Shown piece after piece: positions 7,763 through 14,711 of a stretch of DNA of 17,820 bases. Origin of the DNA: Clostridiales bacterium. GTDB lineage: Bacteria; Bacillota; Clostridia; Christensenellales; Aristaeellaceae. The position numbers and the translations under genes are program-made. The stretch spans positions 1 to 17,820 of the forward strand of contig SFOF01000022.1 in assembly GCA_004552515.1 (NCBI GenBank), read 5' to 3'. The number at the start of each line of letters is the position of its first letter. The first letter of the stretch is position 1. The notes under the pieces are model-generated. The model had not been told where the DNA came from. It worked only from the letters and a program-made list of their open reading frames with translations, and did not search any database.

Positions 7763-7800
7763 AAAAAAGCGCCTGAAGCAGGAACGGCCCGCTTCAGGCG
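7763..7800 (-). terminator. Terminator of the yitT-oxidoreductase operon
   Basis: On the minus strand a perfect 10-base-pair stem (CGCCTGAAGC with GCTTCAGGCG, arms at 7791-7800 and 7770-7779) has an 11-base loop and is followed by C and six T residues. It starts 14 bases after the stop codon of the oxidoreductase gene and separates it from the membrane-protein gene downstream. Confidence 0.9.
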
Positions 7801-7813
7801 TATGGGGAATCGC

Positions 7814-8875
7814 TTAGGCCTTGACCTCTTCGCCCAGCTCGGAGGACTTGTACATCATGTCCATGACCTGGGAGGTGAGCAGCGCCTGATCGATGTTGGC
7901 CTTGGTCTTAATGCCCTGCGGGGCCTTGATCAGGAAGTCGCGGATCTCGGCGTGATACATATTGACGGTGGGATACTTGAAGGTGGTGGTGGTCAGCATA
8001 CCGTTCTTGGTGGAATAGAGCGTGAAGTTGCCGCCGTATTGCAGCTTGATGCCGCCCTTGTCGCCCATGAACTCGATGAACATGCCGTTCTCGTCGATGT
8101 TCTGCGCCCACGCGCCGTTGACCGAGATGGTCGGGCCTTCGGTGCGGATCAGGCCGGTGATCATGTCGTCCACGTCGTAAACGCCGTCATACTTGGGCGG
8201 GCCGGCCCACATGGACTCGTACACATAGCCCTCCATGGCCTTGCCCAGCACGGAGTACGCCTGCGCGGAAACCGTCTTGATCTTCGGCTGGCCGACGCAG
8301 TAGAAGATCAGATCGAGGAAGTGTACGCCCCAGTCGATCAGCGAGCCGCCGCCGGAGAGCGCCTTGGTCGTGAACGCGCCGCCCAGGCCGGGGATGGAGC
8401 GATAGGAGCGGAAGGAGCAGTAGATGTGATAGATGTTGCCCAGCTCGCCCTGCGCGATCAGCTCCTGAATCTTTTCAACGGCGGTGTTGAAGCGGTTGCA
8501 CACGCCGATGTTCAGGATGCGGCCGCACTCGTCGGCGGTCTTCTGCATTTCGCGGGCCAGCTCGGAATTCATCGCGGCGGGCTTTTCGCACAGTACGTTC
8601 TTGCCGGCGCGCAGGAAATCGATGGCGATGGGCGCGTGGCCGCCGTTGGGCACGCACACGGACACGCAGGTGACCTCGGGATCGGACAGGATCTCGTGAT
8701 AGTCGGTGGTGGTGAGGCCGGAGCCGTAGGCGTCGCGCAGCTTTTCGGCGCGCTCGGGGATCAGATCGCAGAAGTATTTCACCTCGGCGAGATCAGCGGC
8801 AGCCTTGTAGGCGGGCATATGCGCGCTCGTCGCGATATTGCCGCAGCCGATGATGGCAACTTTGATTTTTTCCAT
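7814..8875 (-). CDS. Gfo/Idh/MocA-family NAD(P)-dependent oxidoreductase
   Basis: This 353-residue cytoplasmic enzyme should oxidise or reduce a sugar, inositol or similar polyol with NAD(P). The N-terminal Rossmann domain has the dinucleotide motif GCGNIA at residues 10-15. The family catalytic motif CEKP is at 96-99, with the conserved lysine K98. The C-terminal alpha/beta domain shows the GGGSLIDWGVHFLDL pattern (175-189) with H185, the usual proton-relay histidine of this family. Length is normal. AAGGAGA lies 6 bases before the ATG at 8875. The 66-base gap to the upstream yitT-like gene has no promoter of note and only a small T-less hairpin (TGCCA/TGGCA), so the two are probably cotranscribed from 9900. 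The exact substrate cannot be predicted; the nearby sugar-related genes lie in other units. Confidence 0.88.
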   Translation of the reverse strand: MEKIKVAIIGCGNIATSAHMPAYKAAADLAEVKYFCDLIPERAEKLRDAYGSGLTTTDYHEILSDPEVTCVSVCVPNGGHAPIAIDFLRAGKNVLCEKPAAMNSELAREMQKTADECGRILNIGVCNRFNTAVEKIQELIAQGELGNIYHIYCSFRSYRSIPGLGGAFTTKALSGGGSLIDWGVHFLDLIFYCVGQPKIKTVSAQAYSVLGKAMEGYVYESMWAGPPKYDGVYDVDDMITGLIRTEGPTISVNGAWAQNIDENGMFIEFMGDKGGIKLQYGGNFTLYSTKNGMLTTTTFKYPTVNMYHAEIRDFLIKAPQGIKTKANIDQALLTSQVMDMMYKSSELGEEVKA

Positions 8876-8941
8876 GTCAGTTCTCCTTTACACGTTGTGA
8901 GGGATCTCTATGACCTGCCATTGCTGGCATGAGCCGCGAAG

Positions 8942-9805
8942 TTAATTCATGGGCCGAAAGCCCTCGCCCAGCACCTCGTGAACGTCGGTGGCGATGACGA
9001 AGGCGCGCGGGTCGCAGTCGGAGACGATGGCGCGCAGCTGCGGCGATTCCGTCCGGCTGATGACGCACAAGAGCACCTTCTTGTCCACGCCGCTGTATAT
9101 TCCCTGCCCGTTCAGGCCGGTGATGCCGCGCTCCATCTCGTCCATCACGCGGCGGGCGATTTTGTCGCTCTCGTCGGATATGATGAAGTAGGCGCGCGCC
9201 GAATTGAGGCCGTCCACCAGAAAGTCGATCATTTTGCTCATGAGGAACGTGCTGATGAGCGCGAACATGGCCGAGACCATGTCGAACACGAACGCCGAGG
9301 CGATGATGACCAGCCCGTCCACGGCGAACATCACAGCGCCCAGCGAGACCGAGTGAAAATGCGACGAGATCAGCTTGGCCAGCATATCGGTGCCGCCGGT
9401 GGTGGCGTTGCCGCGGATGATCAGCCCGAAGCCCGCGCCGCCCAGCACGCCGCCGAACACCGCGGCCAGCAGCAGCCGCTCCGTGGTGTCGATCGGGATC
9501 ACCGAGGGCAGGGGCAGCACGTCGATGAACAGGCTCAGCCCCACGCTGGCGAACAGCGAACGGACGCCGAACTTCAGCCCCAGCGATTTGGCTGAGAGCA
9601 GGAACAGCGGCACGTTGAGCGCCAGAGTCGTCATGCCGACGGGGAAGCCGAGGGCGTGGTTGATCAGCTGCGCGATGCCCGTAAAACCGCCCGGCGCGAC
9701 GTTGTTGGGGATCAGGAACATATTGTAGGCCATGGCGCACAGCAGAAGACCGGCCAGAATTTGCAGCCAGAGCAGCAATTCCGCGCGTACTTTTTTCATA
9801 TCCAA
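8942..9805 (-). CDS. YitT family membrane protein with DUF2179 C-terminal domain
   Basis: This protein of about 287 residues has five to six membrane segments up to about residue 196 and a soluble cytoplasmic C-terminal domain (about 205-287) of the DUF2179 type. Family signatures are NNVAPGGFTGIAQLI (34-48), RGNATTGGTD (131-140) and, in the soluble domain, TGLNGQGIYSG (229-239). The function of YitT proteins is not established; a transport or sensing role is suggested by the architecture. The start is a choice: a TTG at 9805 lies 8 bases after AAGGAGG, while an ATG two codons downstream (9799) lies 14 bases away. The TTG fits the ribosome-site spacing better; the protein differs by only two residues. 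It is the first gene of a two-gene minus-strand operon. Confidence 0.9.
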   Translation of the reverse strand: MDMKKVRAELLLWLQILAGLLLCAMAYNMFLIPNNVAPGGFTGIAQLINHALGFPVGMTTLALNVPLFLLSAKSLGLKFGVRSLFASVGLSLFIDVLPLPSVIPIDTTERLLLAAVFGGVLGGAGFGLIIRGNATTGGTDMLAKLISSHFHSVSLGAVMFAVDGLVIIASAFVFDMVSAMFALISTFLMSKMIDFLVDGLNSARAYFIISDESDKIARRVMDEMERGITGLNGQGIYSGVDKKVLLCVISRTESPQLRAIVSDCDPRAFVIATDVHEVLGEGFRPMN

Positions 9806-9872
9806 GAAAAAATCCTCCTTTGCCGTGCGTCGTTTCCTATTTTACAGGCGCGCGCTTTTACGCGTCTCCTTT

Positions 9873-9900
9873 ATTATACCACGATCGGCGGGAATTTCAA
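9873..9900 (-). promoter_or_regulatory. Promoter of the yitT-oxidoreductase operon
   Basis: On the minus strand TTGAAA (9900-9895) and a perfect TATAAT (9878-9873) are separated by 16 bases. The start would be near 9866, leaving about 60 bases of leader. It is the left half of a divergent promoter region; the right half is the promoter at 10082. Confidence 0.75.
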
Positions 9901-10081
9901 GAGGGAAGGCCGCGCGTCCGTTTTGAACAAATGAAAATCCATCCCTTCATATGCGGGCGCTGTGAACGGTAAAACGGCGGCCATTCGGGGAAAAACGGCG
10001 CGCCGCTCTGAAGGGGCGTGCATAATCACGCCCCCGCGCGCCGGACGAAACGCGCCCCGACACGGAAATTTATCAATGGGG
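9901..10081. other. Divergent intergenic region
   Basis: This stretch between the two back-to-back promoters holds no plausible gene. It is part of a gap of about 480 bases (9806-10290), which otherwise contains the two promoters, a perfect palindrome at 10013-10034 and the structured leader of the GH28-like gene. Confidence 0.5.
10013..10034. promoter_or_regulatory. Perfect inverted repeat between divergent promoters
   Basis: GGGGCGTG (10013-10020) and CACGCCCC (10027-10034) are exact inverted copies around a 6-base A+T-rich centre. The site lies 47 bases upstream of the -35 box at 10082 and about 113 bases from the -35 box of the yitT promoter. Position and symmetry suit a dimeric regulator; no T-run follows, so it is not a normal terminator. 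No regulator for it is recognised in the window. Confidence 0.45.
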
Positions 10082-10110
10082 TTGTGCGCGGCGCGCTGTT
10101 ATGTTATAAT
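10082..10110 (+). promoter_or_regulatory. Extended -10 promoter of the GH28-like gene
   Basis: TTGTGC (10082-10087) and TATAAT (10105-10110) are separated by 17 bases, and a TG at 10102-10103 forms an extended -10 element. The predicted start near 10117 lies about 5 bases before the long leader helix, leaving about 170 bases of leader before the coding region. Confidence 0.7.
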
Positions 10111-10121
10111 AAGCGCGTAAT

Positions 10122-10268
10122 CAGGGTGTGTTTCGCAAGGGAAAGCCGCAATTTCGAGCGGATTTGCCAAGGCTCCCGAAGGAAGCCGGAATCATAAAGA
10201 CTTCCAACCTCGTTTCAAGGCTTTCAGAAGCGGAAATGGCGGCTTGAGGAATTTGGAAACACGCCCTG
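10122..10268 (+). ncRNA. Structured 5' leader closed by a 13-bp helix (candidate cis-regulatory RNA)
   Basis: CAGGGTGTGTTTC (10122-10134) pairs with GAAACACGCCCTG (10256-10268) over 13 pairs with one G-U wobble. Inside are further hairpins: GGCT-c-CC-gaa-GG-a-AGCC (10171-10187), GGAA/TTCC (10188-10205), CCGC/GCGG (10146-10161), and CCTC/GAGG with CAAG/CTTG (10208-10249). The predicted transcript starts just before the first arm, and the ribosome site GGAGG (10277-10281) follows 8 bases after the last arm. This is the geometry of a leader RNA that could control translation. It does not match any riboswitch consensus I can recall. The alternative is a small inverted-repeat (MITE-like) element inserted in the leader; no target-site duplication is evident. 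Confidence 0.45.
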
Positions 10269-10290
10269 GGAAAAACGGAGGATGAGACGC

Positions 10291-12420
10291 ATGAATTATC
10301 GTTGCTTTCTCGATGATCAGCCCCTGTCCGTGCTCTCGGCGGCGGTGTATCCCGCGCCCTACAACGACGTAAAGCGCACCGAGTACGTCATTGCTCACGG
10401 AGACGGCGGCCAGACGATGCGCATCGTGAGCGAAAAGAAGGTTGAAAGCGCCGTGATCCGTCCCCTCAGCCTGGGCTGGACGGCGGATGTGCGCGAGGAT
10501 GGTCTTTACATCGACCTGAAAAAGCCGGCGAACATCTCTGTGGAGATCAACGGCGGCTATGACGACGCGCTGCTGGTGTTCTATGCCCCCGCGCGCGAGG
10601 AAAGCGTCCGCGAGGGTGATCCCCATGTGCGCTATTTCGCGCCTGGCGTTCACGAGGCCGGCGTGATGGACATTTGCGAGGACAACACGACCGTGTATCT
10701 GGCCGAGGGCGCGTATGTCCACGGCAAGCTGAACGTCCACGACTGCGCGGGCTTTACGCTCTGCGGCCGCGGCGTGTTGAGCGAGGAAAAATACGACGCG
10801 GACAAGCCCTATGGGCGCTGCGTCGATCTGATCGCCTGCCGCGATGTGGAGCTTCGCGACGTGACGCTGACCCACAGCGTGCGCTGGACGTGCCGCGTGT
10901 TCGGCTGCGACGACGTACACATCGACAATGTGAAGATCATCGGCTATCGCGGCAATAACGACGGCTTCGACATCTGCGGCTCGCGCAACGTGCTGGTGGA
11001 GCATTGCTTTACGCGGACATGGGACGATTCGCTGGTTATCAAGGCGTTCGACACCGGCGATCTGGAGAACGTCACCTGCCGCGCCTGCACGCTCTGGAAC
11101 GACTTCGCGCGTCCCATCGAGGTGGGCGTGGAGCTGCGCGCCGACCATGTGAAAAACGTGCTGTTCGACGACATCGACGTGATCCATTCGCCCACGGGCT
11201 ATCCCGTCATGGGCATCCATCACGGCGACCGCGCGCTGGTGAGCAACATCACGTTCCGCAATATCCGCATCGAGGACGTGCCGGGCGCGCAGCTGTTCGA
11301 CGTCCGCATCACCAATTCCGTCTGGAACCGCGACGACCGCATGGGCCGCATCGAGGGAATTCACTTTGAAAACATCGAGCTGGTGGGCAAGCCCGGCATC
11401 GCCTATCTGCCGGAAATGTCGCGCCTTCAGGGCTACAGCGACGAATGTGACATCCGCGACGTGTCGTTCAAGAACATCCGCTTCCTCGGCAAGAGCGTGC
11501 GCTCGGCGGAGGAGATGGGGCTGATCGTCATGGATCACGTTCATGACGTGCGCTTCGAGAGCGATCCCGCCTGCCCGCCGCTGGGCCACGCCGCCACGAA
11601 GGTGACGGTGAAAACGCCCTTCGTCTGGGGCGAGGACGGATTGTACCGCGGCGCGGTGCGCGTGTCGGCTGAAAACCACGGCGACGTGCCGGTGAACGCG
11701 CGTATCTGGCTGGTCGTTTCGCCGGTCAACACGGCCTCCTACGATCAGGAAAAGCGGCTTCTCAGCCTGAACGCCGGCGAAAGCGCCGCCTTCGACTGGG
11801 ATGTGACGCTGCCCGCCGGACGCTATGTCCTGCGCGTGCAGTCGGACGACGCGGCGGTCGAGCCGGGCTGGATGCTGACCACGCTCGAGCTGAAGCTGAA
11901 TAGTGCGCCCGTGCACTATCCGTTCGTCAATTATTACGGCGACCGGCTGGCCGATGTGAAGCTCAGCGTGCGCGACCGGCATCTGCTGATCGCCTCCGAC
12001 GCGCTCTATCGCACCGACGCGAGCATGACGGTCTATTCGGCCATGCCCGCCGAGGAATTCGACGGCGAGGTCAAGTTCACCGTTGAGGAAACCGACTTCG
12101 GCGAAGCGCCGGCGGTGCTCATGGGGCATCACGGGCTGGAGCTGGCCCCCCAGCTGCGCTGCCCGGCCGAGATCACCTATGTGTTCAAGAACGAGCCGCG
12201 CGTCAGAGAGATTCGCAAAAACGTCGTTTCGCCCAACGCGTCGGGCGCGCGCTGCCTGTCCTTTGCCGATCTGGGGCTGGACGACGACGCGCGTTCGTTC
12301 TGGCTGGAGCTTGAGCTGAAAATCCCCGAAACGGCCAAATACCGCTATCCCTACACGCTGTTCCACTCGGTCAAGCCCGGCGAGATCGCGCATATGTTCG
12401 CGCACGTCACGCTGGACTAA
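10291..12420 (+). CDS. GH28-like right-handed beta-helix glycosidase, cytoplasmic
   Basis: This 709-residue protein probably hydrolyses a glycosidic bond in an acidic or plant-derived oligosaccharide. An N-terminal beta-sandwich (about 1-125) precedes a parallel beta-helix (about 130-430), seen as repeated VxxxNVxIxN/FxNIxI rungs, and a C-terminal beta-sandwich region (about 430-709). Two of the GH28 signature elements are present with exact family spacing: N223-D224-G and D245-D246, 21 residues apart as in fungal polygalacturonase. The following GHG histidine and RIK motif are not seen; ARPIEVG (273-279) stands there instead, so this is a divergent or GH49-like branch. There is no signal peptide. 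The ATG at 10291 is preferred because GGAGG is 9 bases upstream; an ATG at 10282 is adjacent to that site. The gene has its own promoter, long leader and terminator. Confidence 0.75.
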   Translation: MNYRCFLDDQPLSVLSAAVYPAPYNDVKRTEYVIAHGDGGQTMRIVSEKKVESAVIRPLSLGWTADVREDGLYIDLKKPANISVEINGGYDDALLVFYAPAREESVREGDPHVRYFAPGVHEAGVMDICEDNTTVYLAEGAYVHGKLNVHDCAGFTLCGRGVLSEEKYDADKPYGRCVDLIACRDVELRDVTLTHSVRWTCRVFGCDDVHIDNVKIIGYRGNNDGFDICGSRNVLVEHCFTRTWDDSLVIKAFDTGDLENVTCRACTLWNDFARPIEVGVELRADHVKNVLFDDIDVIHSPTGYPVMGIHHGDRALVSNITFRNIRIEDVPGAQLFDVRITNSVWNRDDRMGRIEGIHFENIELVGKPGIAYLPEMSRLQGYSDECDIRDVSFKNIRFLGKSVRSAEEMGLIVMDHVHDVRFESDPACPPLGHAATKVTVKTPFVWGEDGLYRGAVRVSAENHGDVPVNARIWLVVSPVNTASYDQEKRLLSLNAGESAAFDWDVTLPAGRYVLRVQSDDAAVEPGWMLTTLELKLNSAPVHYPFVNYYGDRLADVKLSVRDRHLLIASDALYRTDASMTVYSAMPAEEFDGEVKFTVEETDFGEAPAVLMGHHGLELAPQLRCPAEITYVFKNEPRVREIRKNVVSPNASGARCLSFADLGLDDDARSFWLELELKIPETAKYRYPYTLFHSVKPGEIAHMFAHVTLD

Positions 12421-12433
12421 GTGAATCTTTTCG

Positions 12434-12470
12434 GCGCTCTCCGCTTCCGATGAGGCGGAGGGCGCTTTTT
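12434..12470 (+). terminator. Terminator of the GH28-like gene
   Basis: GCGCTCTCCGC (12434-12444) pairs with GCGGAGGGCGC (12455-12465) over 11 pairs with one G-U, around a 10-base loop, followed by five T residues. It begins 14 bases after the stop codon. Confidence 0.9.
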
Positions 12471-12599
12471 CTGCGCTGAAACGGCGGCGCACGCCGATGT
12501 CTGCTGCAAAAAATGCCGGAAAAGCACGTTTGCAATGCGGAATACGGCGAAAAGTGAATATTAAATTTATTAGAATTGCAAAAACGGCGCTGAAAACTG

Positions 12600-12628
12600 T
12601 TGACAAGGCTTGTTTTATTGTATACAAT
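12600..12628 (+). promoter_or_regulatory. Promoter of the Re-citrate synthase operon
   Basis: A perfect -35 box TTGACA (12600-12605) and TACAAT (12623-12628) are separated by 17 bases. The start would be near 12635, giving a leader of about 35 bases. The -10 box lies within the palindrome at 12617-12628, so a bound repressor would block RNA polymerase. Confidence 0.75.
12617..12628. promoter_or_regulatory. GntR-type operator overlapping the -10 box
   Basis: ATTGTATACAAT is a perfect 12-base palindrome. Operators of FCD-type GntR regulators commonly have a T-G-T/G-A-T-A-C-x-A core of this kind. An FCD-type GntR regulator is encoded as the second gene of the same operon, so autoregulated repression is the simplest reading. 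The binding itself is inferred. Confidence 0.65.
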
Positions 12629-12668
12629 GATACCATTCAAACCCCTTGAGGATGAGGAGGGCGCCGAT

Positions 12669-14045
12669 ATGCTGGAAATATCCAATAAAACCAATCTGCT
12701 GGAGCAAAAGAGCTATAAATATTCCTTGCAGGATGTGCAGGATCCCAATCTCTATCGCGATATTTATCCCTACGACGAGGTGCCGCGCGTGGCGTTCAAC
12801 CATCGGCGCGTGCCCATGGGGATGCCGGAGGACATCTGGATCAGCGATACCTCCTTCCGCGACGGGCAGCAGTCGGTCGAGCCGTACACGGTGCAGCAGA
12901 TCGTCGATCTGTTCAAGCTCATGTCGCGGCTGGGCGGGCCGTACGGCATCATCCGCCAGTCCGAGTTTTTCGTCTACAGCGAGAAGGACCGCGAGGCGCT
13001 GAGGCGCTGTCAGGAGCTGGGGCTGCGCTTCCCGGAGATCACGACCTGGATCCGCGCCAGCCGCGACGACTTCAAGCTGGTGAAGGATCTGGGCATCCGC
13101 GAGACGGGCATACTGGTGTCGTGCAGCGACTATCACATCTTCAAAAAGATGAAGATGACCCGCCGGCAGTGCATGGACTACTATCTGGCCACGGTGGCCG
13201 ACGCGTTCGAGGCCGGCGTCATGCCGCGCTGCCATCTGGAGGACATCACGCGCGCCGATTTTTACGGCTTCGTCGTGCCGTTCGTCAACGAGCTGACCAA
13301 GATGTCCGAGGACGCGGGCATTCCCGTGCGCATCCGCGCCTGCGACACCATGGGCTACGGCGTGCCCTATACGGAGGTAGCGCTGCCCCGCAGCGTGCCC
13401 GGCATCATATACGGCCTTCAGCATTACGCGGACGTGCCCAGCGAGATGCTCGAATGGCACGGCCACAACGATTTCTACAAGGCGGTGGCCAACGCGTCCA
13501 CGGCCTGGCTGTACGGCGCATCGGCGGTCAACTGCTCCCTGCTGGGCATCGGCGAGCGCACGGGCAACATTCCGCTCGAGGCCATGGTGATGGAATACGC
13601 CTCGCTGCGCGGTTCTCTCGACGGCATGGATCCCACGGCGATCACCGACATCGCCGAGTATTTCCATCGCGAGATCGGCTATGACATTCCGGTCATGACG
13701 CCGTTCGTCGGCCGCAATTTCAACGTGACCCGCGCGGGCATCCACGCCGACGGTCTGCTCAAGGACGCGGAGATCTACAGCATATTCGATACGCAGAAGA
13801 TCCTCAACAAGCGCCCCTCGGTCATCATCGGCAAGGCGAGCGGACTGGCGGGCATCGCCTACTGGATCAACGAGAACTATCAGCTCTCCGCCAATGAGGC
13901 GGTGGACAAGCGCGATCCGCTGGTCACGGCGCTGAAGGCATGGATCGATGCGGAATACGAGGGCGGGCGGCAGACCTCGCTCTCCACGCACGAGCTGGAA
14001 GAAAAGATCGAAGTCCTCTCCGAGGGCCGCCTGAAGAGACTGTGA
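12669..14045 (+). CDS. Citrate (Re)-synthase, homocitrate/isopropylmalate synthase fold
   Basis: This 458-residue cytoplasmic enzyme is predicted to condense acetyl-CoA with oxaloacetate to citrate. It belongs to the HMGL-like TIM-barrel group. The metal and substrate motif DTSFRDGQQ (60-68) replaces the DTTLRDGEQ of isopropylmalate synthase, GIIRQSEFF follows near residue 96-104, and the metal-binding H264-G-H266-N-D lies late in the barrel. It lacks the long allosteric leucine-binding domain of LeuA. The assignment rests mainly on context: aconitase and isocitrate dehydrogenase follow in the same operon, and Clostridium kluyveri is known to use a related Re-type citrate synthase. A homocitrate synthase role (lysine or cofactor pathway) is the alternative. 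The ATG at 12669 is chosen because AGGAGG (12655-12660) is 8 bases upstream; an in-frame extension to 12600 would begin upstream of the transcription start. Confidence 0.82.
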   Translation: MLEISNKTNLLEQKSYKYSLQDVQDPNLYRDIYPYDEVPRVAFNHRRVPMGMPEDIWISDTSFRDGQQSVEPYTVQQIVDLFKLMSRLGGPYGIIRQSEFFVYSEKDREALRRCQELGLRFPEITTWIRASRDDFKLVKDLGIRETGILVSCSDYHIFKKMKMTRRQCMDYYLATVADAFEAGVMPRCHLEDITRADFYGFVVPFVNELTKMSEDAGIPVRIRACDTMGYGVPYTEVALPRSVPGIIYGLQHYADVPSEMLEWHGHNDFYKAVANASTAWLYGASAVNCSLLGIGERTGNIPLEAMVMEYASLRGSLDGMDPTAITDIAEYFHREIGYDIPVMTPFVGRNFNVTRAGIHADGLLKDAEIYSIFDTQKILNKRPSVIIGKASGLAGIAYWINENYQLSANEAVDKRDPLVTALKAWIDAEYEGGRQTSLSTHELEEKIEVLSEGRLKRL

Positions 14046-14057
14046 GGAGGCAAAACG

Positions 14058-14699
14058 ATGGAATACAAGACGATTTCGCTGGCCGATCAGGTCTTTGAGC
14101 GCCTGGAGGCGGACATACTGAGCGGCAAATATCAGCGCGGCGAGGTGATCACGGAGCTGCGGCTGTGCGCGGAGCTGGGCGTGAGCCGCACGCCGGTGCG
14201 CGAGGCGCTCAGAAGGCTCTTGCAGGAGCATCTCATCGAGGAGAGCGGCAAGGGCACCGTGGTCATGGGCATCTCCCGCAAGGATTTTGAGGATATGTGC
14301 GCCATCCGCCTGCGCATAGAGGGGCTGGCCGTGCGCGGCTTCATCGAGCACAAGACCGAGGAAGGGATGCACGAGCTGAAGGAAGCGCTCGATTTTCAGG
14401 AGTTCTATCTCGCGCGGAGCGACGCGGATCACATGAAGATCATGGACGGCCGCTTCCACGAGGCGATTTACAACCACTGCGGCAGCGCGATCCTGCGAGA
14501 CACCCTCTCGCCGCTGCACAAGAAGGTTCAGAAATACCGCCGCCTGTCCATCGAGCAGAGCGGCCGCGCGGCCAAATCGGTCGAGGAGCACCGCGCCATA
14601 TACAACGCTATCGAGGCGGGCGACGCGGATCTGGCCGAAAGGCTCATGGCCGAGCACGTCAACAACGCCATGCACACGATTGTGGATAAGGAGATTTGA
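14058..14699 (+). CDS. GntR-family transcriptional regulator, FCD domain
   Basis: This 213-residue protein has an N-terminal winged helix-turn-helix (about 8-72), with the recognition region LGVSRTPVREALRRL (40-54) typical of the family. The C-terminal all-helical FCD domain carries the expected metal- and ligand-site residues D130, H134, H178 and H200. FCD regulators usually bind small carboxylates; citrate, isocitrate or 2-oxoglutarate would be a logical effector here, but this is inference. GAGGAGG lies at the end of the preceding gene, so translation is probably coupled. Its position between the citrate synthase and aconitase genes, plus the palindrome over the operon promoter, suggests it regulates its own operon in response to an intermediate. 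Confidence 0.9.
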   Translation: MEYKTISLADQVFERLEADILSGKYQRGEVITELRLCAELGVSRTPVREALRRLLQEHLIEESGKGTVVMGISRKDFEDMCAIRLRIEGLAVRGFIEHKTEEGMHELKEALDFQEFYLARSDADHMKIMDGRFHEAIYNHCGSAILRDTLSPLHKKVQKYRRLSIEQSGRAAKSVEEHRAIYNAIEAGDADLAERLMAEHVNNAMHTIVDKEI

Positions 14700-14711
14700 A
14701 GGACTATGGGC

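Noticed and set aside
7263..7817. A 184-residue plus-strand frame over the small membrane-protein gene
   Set aside because: The minus-strand reading has a ribosome site and membrane segments; the plus-strand product is an Arg/Gln/Ala-rich shadow that also crosses the minus-strand terminator.
8891..8935. Small TGCCA/TGGCA hairpin between the yitT-like and oxidoreductase genes as a terminator
   Set aside because: The stem is only 5 pairs and no T-run follows on the minus strand.
10117..10290. T-box or S-box riboswitch
   Set aside because: The T-box core (GGGTGGNACCGCG) and the SAM-box conserved core are absent, and there is no leader terminator with a T-run before the gene.
10192..12636. An 814-residue minus-strand open frame opposite the GH28-like gene
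   Set aside because: The composition is skewed to His, Arg, Ala and Val, and no known motif or ribosome site supports it. It also runs through the plus-strand terminator and the leader.
12600..12668. Upstream extension of the citrate synthase frame
   Set aside because: It starts at the -35 box, before the predicted transcription start, and a good ribosome site points to the ATG at 12669.
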